This document shows, piece after piece, positions 55,001 through 64,000 of a stretch of DNA of 64,000 nucleotides; position 1 is the stretch's first letter; the number at the start of each line of letters is the position of its first letter. The stretch spans positions 29,498,335-29,562,334 of the forward strand of contig NC_088788.1 in the NCBI RefSeq assembly GCF_949628265.1. Direction: 5' to 3'. Made by a program: the position numbers and the translations under genes. The notes beneath the pieces were generated by a model. That model was not told the origin of the DNA. It saw only the letters and a list, made by a program, of their open reading frames with translations, and did not search any database. Source of the DNA: Cloeon dipterum. Taxonomy: Eukaryota; Arthropoda; Insecta; Ephemeroptera; Baetidae.

Positions 55001-58000
55001 ATAGCCACTCTTAGAACACGTCTGCGGGCGGTGTAAAGCAATTGTGTTGTTAGCTCACAATTCCGAGACAAAACAGTTAGTCAACTTTTTATAGTAAAAC
55101 AATATTTCAGTCGCACTATGTCGGCGAACAACACAACATGCATACCCAAATGATTTTTTGTCTAAATTTTGCCGCGTCTCTCGACTTGAGGTGCTCAATA
55201 ATTGTCATTTTTCAAAGTTCACATCATTGAGCTGATCAATATAGTTATTTTTCAAATTCGATTCATTGTTTTGAATCCTTGTTTCTTCCTTAATTTAACT
55301 TGGAAACTCGAATCTTGAAAATTGGGCAAGTTTTATTTATAGCAATGCGCATGTAATTCAATTTCAGGGTTAATTTAACCCGCACTGCGCTGTTTTGGCA
55401 AAAGGCTGCAAAACTACTTAACTTTCAGAATAGTTGCATTGTAAAATTTAGAGCATTTATTGCATTGCAACACATACTAAAGCTGACATTGACGACAGAT
55501 TGTGCTCAATTCAGAGTTTTCATGATTAATAGAATATTAGTGTAGCAATTATATAGCGATAAGATCAGAGTTATCCCGGAATCAAGGTTATGAGTTACCC
55601 CGGTGACCTCTTTCAGCACATTTTGAGTGGTGTTATAGGCAGCATGGTAATGCCACCCCCGTATGGTTGGTGCAGTAGAGAGGCATTGCATGTGTGAACA
55701 ATAGAAACGCACCCCGTGACGAGAGCTCGTGATTCGCCCTCGTGCGTTGCGTTATCAATTTGCGTGCACGCGTCGAATAAAAAAAAGAAGCGCGTAGATT
55801 CTGACACAACCTTACACGACTAATGCGAAACATTCAAAAATTCAGTGTTGGTTGCCTCTGCGTGAATTTTTTCCTTATAATTTTAATAATTTATATTGCT
55901 CTTCGTTGTAAACGTGGGAAAAGAGACAGAAATGTTGTTATCCTGATGGGCAATGAAAGAAATTTACTTTATTTATTACATTCTGTATGAAAGAGTCTTT
56001 TTGAAGCACTTAATATCCAATAAATTATTCATATATTATGATCATATTTGGTGGAATTTATTTACATGACGTATATGTTATTTTGTCATCGGTGACATTG
56101 CTACGTAACAAAAACATTTGTATACTAATTTGCGTCATTGTAAAAAAAAAACACACCTATTTCGAGCACCATCATATATTGAGTTATTTTCAGTTTTCAC
56201 TACAATCGAGAGAAAAAGCCAGTTCACTGGCACTTAACGAACTCGACATATCACGCAAACTAAATCTGTAGCGCTGCAATTTGTATGCACACCATCATTA
56301 TTACAGCCGTCCGCGAAAGAGGAGCTCGCTGCCGCTGCTAAATTATCCACACAGGAGAATCGATATTTGCGTTGGTAATTCAACACAGCAGCGGCCAGAC
56401 GGTCAGTTCATCGACCTCTTTTGGACAAACATCAACCTGCATTGCATAAATTATAACGCATAAGGACCTATTAGCATGAAAAAGAGAGTACGTCATGCAA
56501 GTGTTCTTGAAAATTTTATTTGCTTTCCGCGGATCGGAGGAACAAGAAATATATAATCGATGCTAACTAATATTTATGTCTAAAGAAGATCGTGTAGACA
56601 TTTTGTATTTAAAAAATGGTTAAAACAACTCAAATGGGAAGATAGGTTGAAACAAAAGATGATCTCCCCCAGCACGCTTTCGCATGACATTGACGAAGGG
56701 GTTTGGAGGCTGGGGGAAAAAATCCGCCGTGGCCCTTACCTTGGCGGCGAAAACGACTTTGGCTTAGCGAACAATGATGCTATTTTTAATTTGGTTCGAC
56801 AACAAAATTGAACCCAGCTCTAACGTTCGAAACACAACGGAAGAGTTAAATGCCTATTCTTCGTTGCGATGATAATTCGTTTTGAGCGATAGGTGTTATG
56901 TGTGTATATTAAAATAGCGGAAAATGAACAAACACCCTCCGAACGAATGAGTCACTCGAATTCTGGCATGCCGTCGCTGGAGGAACTCTCATTTGGCAAG
57001 CAGTCAGAAATATTTGACGCCAGATTTATGAAGCAGACGGCTGCATTTTGCGCTCAAAATTCGACTGCCGTCGTGCATGACATTTTGCTAATTACTCATG
57101 ACTGGCTATTTTGGTGAAACACAATTTCTACGGCCATCGTGTTGACAAAACTGAACATTGTGCTATGCGGGCCTTTCTCATTTTTCAGCTAGTTGGGATG
57201 TAAACGTTATATTTAGTATGTTACTCTCAAATGTTTATAATCGATTTAGTTTAAATTCTGGACTACTTAATTATATAGTTTAGTGAGTGTACCATGCAAT
57301 TAGATGTCATTATTATAGTACATGGGTTACAAGGGCCGCCTCTAGCCCTGATTCTGTAGGAATCGGACTGACCCGATATCAATTTAGAATAAAGATCGCT
57401 CAAACCGTTAATTAAAATTCTTGCAGAGCTGCACAAATTGCAGTCAGAAAGTGACTAACGATGTGTTGAATATATCTCGCGTCGCACACCAATTTGCATC
57501 TCGCAACTCTTGAGCAAAGCATCATTCTTGCGGGCAAGCTTGGAATTCGTGATGGATCTGCAGCTGGAATGGTGCCAAAATAGGCACGCTTCCCGTTCAA
57601 ACTGCGCTGAAATTTTCTTACTTTAGCCTCTAGTCACTGCATTCCACAACGGCTGAAATCATCTTATTTATCACTATTTTCCTGCTGATCGGCGCCCAGT
57701 TGGCCACTCTGGAATTTGGGTCAACGACCAATTAACGCAATCGCAAGCAATGCTTTTAGGAAAATGGTTATGTTAAGCACTCAAATAAGTGGAATACTTA
57801 AGACTAAAACGCTGGACTGTTTCGTGTTAGCAAAGTAGGCTCACCAGATTTTTTTTTAGGTGCAGTTCATAAATTTTGCTGCCAATAGGAAAATTTGACC
57901 ATGATTTCTTTGCAAAATAGGTAAAAAACTTGGTCGAGCTTCACATTTATCTTTTAATTTAAGAACACGTATATTCTATTTTGAAAAATTATATGATATT

Positions 58001-59549
58001 ATGGATTTTTATGAACATATCATTTCAGGAAAACAAGAATTTGATTTTTTTCATGCAAGCAATCCTAGATAATTTATAAATTGGTTAACTTTTTAGCAAG
58101 TCAAACCTTAATAAATAATTTGCGTGGTAAAATTGTCGATTTTCTCATTCAAGCAGACTAAATAAATTACAAAGTTATAAATAATTGATTGTGCTAGAGG
58201 AAGTACTCGCATTGGAAGTATAGAAATCTCCGCATAAGATGGTTCCTTCTCAAAACAGAAAAACACTGTCTGTCGATTTTGAATTATTTCTCGTGACAAA
58301 CAGGATGGCTGAAACAAAACAAATACCACTCACTTGTTCATTAGCCGATTTAAAAATAAATGCGCTTGCCGAAAGTTGAAAGCAAGAATTAAGACAAAAA
58401 GATTGTGTACCACAAAGAAGTACATCAATCGCGTTCGTCCCGGTGCGGAACAAAATCTTTAGGGTGGTAGCTGGCCACGTGGAACAACAGAGGGCGGAAC
58501 GATCCAATCTACTTTGGTTTTAAATCGAAATACTGTATAAAAACAAACCAGTGAAAACGCGAGCGGAATTCGATTGTCTGACGTCAATGGGTTGCGTTTT
58601 AAGTGACTGGCTCGCTGTTTCGCTCGTCTCCCTTCGATTTAATGGCATTGCCCGCCGCCACAGATTGCTCCTTTTGTCACCAAACCCTCCTGACTGCGGC
58701 GCGTGTTTATTTGCACAGTCACTATTTTTCGCAAGGGGACGACGCACCAGCTGGCCAAATAGTGCCTCGCTATACGCTTCAAATTCGAAAGTGACATTCA
58801 ATGGTACGAAGGGACTTGAATGTTTAACAAAAAATAATTTGTTTCCAATTGCGATCGATCTATAAGTAAAAATTCACTTAAACAGGTGAATGTGTATCAT
58901 GTTCATTGTGGTCTGAATTAAATTGCTATTTTTCGTTTCTAAAATATTAATAAATTTCGTGTCACGACTATGAAAAATTGTTGTATTTTCTGGAAAAAGA
59001 ATTTTACGGAAAGAAACAATTTTGAATGTTATCATATTAAACATTAGCGATTTATTCGACGTAGAAAATAAATACAGAATTCTTGTAATAAGAGCACACA
59101 CATGCAGAAACACTTTAGAGTAAAGACATTGATAAAATGTAAAATATACAATGTAGCATGGAATGGAAAAAAGAGAAATCTTATTGCGCACAAAGAGAAC
59201 GTTGACAGGCGATGTACGCAAAATAGCAACGCAAATGAGTAAAAAGAGATCAAACAAAAAATACTTATTGACAAAAAGCGGCCGACCTGACTCAAAGATC
59301 AAGTTTGGTCAGTTGTGTCTGTAATTTTCATGCTGAAGGAGGCTTGTGCATTGATCAAAATCGTGGTCTTCGTATTACAATAGGAATTTATCAAAAAATT
59401 AACCTTTTGAAAGTCTTCTTGGCATTCATAATTTTTAACATTGCTCCGTTGCCGGATCCGTGAAAAGCTAATATTCAGGTCGGCTCATATGGATATCAAG
59501 TAGCTTACAGACGAATTGTGCCCTCACACCAATCCCACGGCCTTCGCAA
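52010..59549. other. Mostly non-coding 7.5-kb interval
   Basis: It should contain the first exon and promoter of the CaaX-box gene (- strand) and the 3' UTR of the DUSP gene near its right end. GC-richer patches at 54470-54960, 55660-55800 and 58430-58760 look like promoters or first exons. No open frame here has a recognisable domain. Confidence 0.45.
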
Positions 59550-60767
59550 CTAGCAGTTCCTGGCGAGTGACACGTTGCGATAGTTCCTCTGGAACCACAC
59601 CATTTTTTGGTAGTCGACCTCGTAAACGTCTGGGATCTGCGTGCCTGCCGCCTCATTAAACACCATGGACACGGATTCACGGCCAAATAGCCGCAACTCG
59701 AGGTCGATAAGTTGGCGGAAGAAGCCAGAGTTGGGACGGACAGCTGGTCGAACATTTCGTAAGTGGGCGAACGCTTTTCGCAGTGGCATGTGCTGGTACT
59801 TCATCAGGTAGGCCAGGCACAGCGATGCACTTCGGCTCACTCCGGCCGTGCAGTGGACAAGCACGCAGCCACCTTTTTCCCTCGCTTCTTCAACCTGCAA
59901 CGATAAAAATATTGGGATTCAGTTTGGTCTCAATTATCTAAAACAAAATTGCAACATCTTGTTATAATCAATGAAATTATAGAAGGCGTTAAAAATCTTA
60001 AACACACGTCTGTAGCCCTGACAATTTTTGTTAAGGTGAAAATGCAACCCACCTTGTCGGCAATGCTGTCAAAATAGGCACTGAGGTCAACCCCAGGAGA
60101 ATCAACTACTCCGACCCTGAGCACCTCAATTCCATCCAAAGGCAGAAGGGGCAATTCCACAGTTGCATTCACAATGCAGGTGATCCTTAGAGCGTTTAAG
60201 CTCTGCAGTCTGACAGCGTTGGCGCCGCAAAGGTACAGCCAGGGCGTCACTTGGGCGATGGCCGAGTTAGGTACCACGGATGGCTTGTTTAGGTTTCCGC
60301 TAATGGACAGATCAGGATTGCTCTTTGAGTTCAAGTCTACCAATGTTGAGGGAGCTGGTTTTTATAGAATCGGCTACGCAAAACGAGTTCCGTTATTGTT
60401 GAACCGTCGTAAACACTACGTCGTTTTGTAACTATTTCGGCTCACGACGAGTCTTGCTCGTGCGCTAATCACTCGTTTTCGCTATGTTTATTTTTCTTCT
60501 TGCATACCCCTCACCGCCAAGACCGAAAAGCTCTGCTAATCTCAAACCCAAGCACCAAGTTCAAGAGGAATATCTGCATTGCATCAAGCAGAGAGGTGTT
60601 TACAAACCGATTCATAGGGAAGGAACAGTTAGGAATCTTTACCAAAAAGAGAAGTTCATCTAAAAAAAAACAATCGCTCACTTTTCTTTGTCGTCATCTT
60701 GGACCTCGACAGCATCGAGAGGATCCCTGATGTTGTTGTCAATCCTGTTTCCCAGGATAATCTTCAT
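59550..60767 (-). CDS. Dual-specificity phosphatase, DUSP14/18/21-like
   Basis: The catalytic exons are certain: one ending at 60053 and 59894-59550. The domain runs IAQVTPWLYLCGANAVRLQS, then RITCIVNATVELP, then a general-acid loop VGVVDSPGVDLSAYFDSIADK, then the signature HCTAGVSRSASLCLAYLM (HCxxGxxRS, catalytic Cys and Arg present), then RPNSGFFRQLIDLE. The tail PDVYEVDYQKMVWFQRNYRN matches DUSP14, without a MAPK-docking domain, so it is an atypical small DUSP that dephosphorylates Tyr and Ser/Thr, in DUSP14 on MAPK/TAK1 pathways. The exon ending at 60053 has no ATG in frame after an upstream TAA. A start exon at 60767-60682 (MKIILGNRIDNNIRDPLDAV) with a GTGAGC donor can join in phase at an acceptor before 60299. 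That join is tentative. Confidence 0.8.
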
Positions 60768-60894
60768 GTTGAACCAATGTGCCGCGCAGAAAGCAAATTC
60801 AGCCGCAGAAAGGGAGCACGTCTACACCGAGAGCGATTCGTGTTGTGACTGAAGCTGCGAGGGACAATCGGCTGGACCAAGAGGATGCGGTGGC

Positions 60895-61964
60895 TCAGCC
60901 GAGGCGGCGCGCATGCGGCGACATCGAGTCGTTGGCGCCCAAGGCTTGCAACTGGGCCAAGAATTCGGCGGGGTACTCCAGCCGCGGGACACCTGTTCCG
61001 CACACACGATTTACTCGTCATTATTCTTAATTATCTCCGACACACACTCTAGCCGTTCATTCCACCCTGGAATTTTGTTTTCGCTGCAAATGTGCCTGAA
61101 AATCAAGCGTGTTTTACGTGCAGACCACGCATTTGGTGGCTGTTAATTAATTTAATGTGTGATGGGAAAGTCCTTGGGTTGTTTTCAAAACAAGCCACAC
61201 AACAGTTATTAAAATTTAAAATGTGAGATTTCAGTGGAATAAGGCTGTTTTTACTTTCATTTATGCTATAATTATAGTTTCTATTTAATACACAAGCATT
61301 TTTATAGCTTAAAAATGATTAATTTAATCATTAACTTTACGTGATCTTTTCTTGCAAAACTTTTGCATGAACTTTTGAACGATTTAAATGACTTTTCAGG
61401 GAGTGAGGGATGAAATCGAACTCGGATGCTTGATTTAATAACTTATATTATTCCAGTAGGACACTAGGATGATCTTTAATAAAATTAAATTCGCAATTCT
61501 AAACAACAATCTCTATTTGAACTTTAAAGATTAAGATTCTCAGCAATCCACGCAATAATTGACAAATTAATGTGGTTTGAATTATTATCTGATTTTAAAA
61601 GACTTAAATTAGAGCAAGAATTTACCCGCTTGATACGGGTACGTTGCAATTAAACTCTCGATACTTTTGTGCTCGGCTCCGTATCCGCTACAACTACAAA
61701 ATAATTACCTCTGTAACAAGAACACTCAGTGGGCAGGACAATATTGACGATGCTCTCAATCAGGGTGGTGACCAAAATTAAATAAGTCAAATACGCGAAG
61801 AACAGCACCAGTGAGCCTCCATTGTCGAAATTCTCGTCCTGCTGGGGCGCGATGTTCAATAAGTGACACGTGTAGAGGCACACGCAGTTGATCAGCACCA
61901 ATTTGAATATGCACGCCGCAAAGAAGACCAATTTCGACTTGTAATAATTGCACGAGCAGGGCAT
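60895..61964 (-). CDS. Small membrane protein, two predicted helices (family not recognised)
   Basis: The main exon 61964-61709 starts MPCSCNYYKSKLVFF and codes 85 residues. It has two strong hydrophobic helices (KLVFFAACIFKLVLINCVCL and GSLVLFFAYLTYLILVTTLI) split by a short acidic loop, then TECSCYRG at a GTAATT donor in phase 1. An exon at 60992-60895 fits in phase and adds VPRLEYPAEFLAQLQALG to a TGA stop, for a total near 117 residues. An upstream acceptor at 61977 means a 5' exon exists; 62422-62393 (MHKQINYLRQ, GTATTT donor) would join in frame. Cysteine pairs CSC at both ends are notable. It resembles insect MARVEL/tetraspan-like small proteins, but I cannot name it. It lies 128 bp upstream of the proposed DUSP start, same strand. 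Confidence 0.55.
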
Positions 61965-64000
61965 TTTTACATTCTCCTGAAATGTATTCGATGCGTTCGT
62001 ACCATCACGTGAGAATGTCGACGCAGCTCTGCTCCCGACTCTTTGCGGTTCCGTGTGTACTACTTGCCAGGGCCAGGGAGACTCTCTTGTAAACACCCAC
62101 GGTTGGATCTGGTATTCGTGACATAAAGAGAGGACACGCACGCAGGGAAAAGCCGTAAAAGTTGTTAAATGCTATTGGTTATACGCTGGAATTGGCCACC
62201 AACATGCGATATTAAAAATGAATTATAGTGGCTTGCTCGACGCATCCAAAAGTTAGTTTTATGGGATGGGGGCGAAAGTCTGCCAGGTAAATTAATTGTT
62301 TCATTGAAAAAACGCGAAGGTTGTGCTGCACTGTTTTTATTTGATGGAAAAATTAATGTTAACAATTTAAAATCTTTATATATAGTAAATACCTGTCTTA
62401 AATAATTAATTTGTTTATGCATCTCAGTCGGCGAAATGGCAAGCGATTCCCACACTCTGAAAGTACTATAAAAACTTAATTTTCTTTGATGTCAATAAAC
62501 TAAGAAAAATTCTTTAGCTATTTTATAATTTAATTTTAACTTCGTCATGCTGATTTATCGGCAATTTATTCACCCGCCTCATATTTTTTACTTTTTTAAT
62601 TTTATTAACTTCCACAAATCAAAAGCCTCCCAGACGATACTAAAACCAGCACACGCGCGTGCGTCCGTTATATTAATCCGCAAAAAGCCACATGATATAC
62701 AGCCACTTTTTCTTCTCACCATGTAACTCAATGGAGCTCTCAAAGCGTCCCCTACGTCGTTTTTGCTGAGAGTGAGAGAAGCGGATAAATAACAAGGATT
62801 CGCAATTTACGATGGTAATTTAAATAGTAAATTAAGTCGCGACATCCCACGGCGCCGCTTGTGTGAAACTCGAAAGGAGCTCGTTTAATCCAGAGCACAT
62901 AAAAAATACTACAGCAAACTACGCTGGTGCTCATTCGGTCCTTGAGTGCGAGCAAAGAGTCAACGACCACAGAAATGTGTTTGTAATTAAAGCTTGCGAC
63001 GTGATAGCAAATTAATTTTTGCCGCTTGCACGCAAATTGAAACAAGGAGAAATTTGCTTTGTCTCGTGCGCGCTAGATATCGGCTTCGCGGTTCTCTCAG
63101 TTCGAAAGGAATTTGTCAACTCAAGTGAGGAACGTCGACGAGAAAAGAAATTCCTGCTCTCTCTCTCTCTATTTTTGCGCAGTGTTTAAAGCGGCGACTA
63201 ATTTTATAAATAAGAGCAGCCACAATGTGTTTTTGCTGCTGTTGGGTGCGGGGAAATGCGCGAGAAGTGCCGGCCAAATGGCTGCGAAGGCCTCTCTGTC
63301 ACTCGCTGGTGTTTATCTCTTCCAGACGCACTAATTTTTCTCCCCCAAAGTGCCCCGCCACTGCAGCAGCACGCTCCTTCAAGGCGGATCTCATTTCTTG
63401 CATAATGTGCTAGCGACGGATGGTTAGTGTCAGCGGCCAGACACAAATCATCTCGAGAGATGCCACTGCGAAATCCTGGCGTCATGTGTGTACTTTGAGA
63501 TTCTTTCAAGTCAAAATAAACGGTTTTGCCTAAACAATCTAAAATGCTGAATTCAGTTTTTGTTGTATACTTGTTAATTTTATTCTGTTAGAAAATTTCA
63601 AAGAAAATTGGGTAATTACAATTGCATAAAAAGAATAAACCATATCAATTAATAAAAAAATTCCTATCCATTTAACAATTTTGCTTCAATATAAAATCAT
63701 CACAATAAAACATTTTTCATTAAAGTGCAGACTAGCATGAAAAGTACTTGTTTTCATTAGCAAAAAGCATAAATTTGCTACTTTTGATAAAGATTTCCTC
63801 ATTTATATCTGCGACTGTGATTGTTTTTCCTTAGCACATTTATCTCATTTGTTTCAATTCATTTTCAATCAAACTTCACCTGTCATCTTCATATATTCAT
63901 ATCTCTCCGACAAACAACAATATTGGAAGACGCATACAATATCTTTAACATTTGTTGCAATACAAAGTAGAGCTGACACATTCGCTTGCCCTTTTTATAT
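61965..64000. other. Right-end interval, no supported gene
   Basis: The left part probably holds the 5' exon and promoter of the small membrane protein. Bases 62640-63520 are GC-richer, with a short CT run near 63157-63170, and may be another promoter. The last 500 bases are AT-rich. Confidence 0.4.

Noticed and set aside
60779-61030. Open frames on the + strand and other - frames across the membrane protein's last exon
   Set aside because: Shadows of a GC-richer stretch; the frame reading VPRLEYPAEFLAQL fits splice phase and looks protein-like.
62752-63045. 97-codon open frame on the - strand
   Set aside because: No ATG at its start, no domain, and composition like the surrounding DNA.

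Overview
The window looks like AT-rich nuclear DNA from an insect. The signs are spliceosomal genes with short GT-AG introns (about 50-100 bp in many places), a tandem array of insect-type gustatory receptor (Gr) exons, and arthropod/animal orthologues of FoxK, a DHHC palmitoyltransferase, TMEM242 and a DUSP14-like phosphatase. The order cannot be fixed from sequence alone. A ZU5/death-domain protein and this gene layout do not look like Drosophila.

Region 1 (1-21.9 kb) is a chemoreceptor cluster on the + strand. At least 13 long exons (about 840-894 bp, each coding the N-terminal about 280-298 residues of a Gr) lie head to tail. Every one ends in a glutamate codon followed directly by a phase-0 GT donor. 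None has its own C-terminal exons. One set of three short phase-0 exons (19577-19645, 19710-19799, 19856-19933) codes the shared last 78 residues. I read 1-19933 as one alternatively spliced Gr locus in which variable first exons splice to one constant C-terminus, the architecture known from Drosophila Gr28b and Gr39a. Three variable exons carry frame-breaking changes, one is cut by the window edge, and a retrotransposon fragment sits inside the array. Immediately downstream, 20614-21899 is a second, self-contained Gr gene with introns at the same positions.

Region 2 (21.9-32.3 kb) is a gene-poor 10 kb stretch with GC-richer patches and microsatellites and no gene I can support.

Region 3 (32.3-49.0 kb, - strand) holds three housekeeping/signalling genes in the same orientation. 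FoxK has 8 coding exons with FHA and forkhead domains, and a near-palindrome of two forkhead-type sites sits just inside its intron 1. Next is a roughly 930-residue intracellular ZU5-ZU5-UPA-like protein with two death domains. Third is a ZDHHC9/14/18-type palmitoyltransferase (approximated-like) of 9 coding exons with two possible C-termini.

Region 4 (49.0-52.0 kb): TMEM242 (+) is divergent from the palmitoyltransferase and convergent with an acidic, proline/glutamate-rich protein (-) ending in a CaaX prenylation box.

Region 5 (52-64 kb) is mostly non-coding. It contains a DUSP14-like dual-specificity phosphatase (-) and a small membrane protein (-) close upstream of it on the same strand.

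All exon joins were made by hand from splice signals, reading phase and homology between copies or with remembered families; no transcript or database was available.
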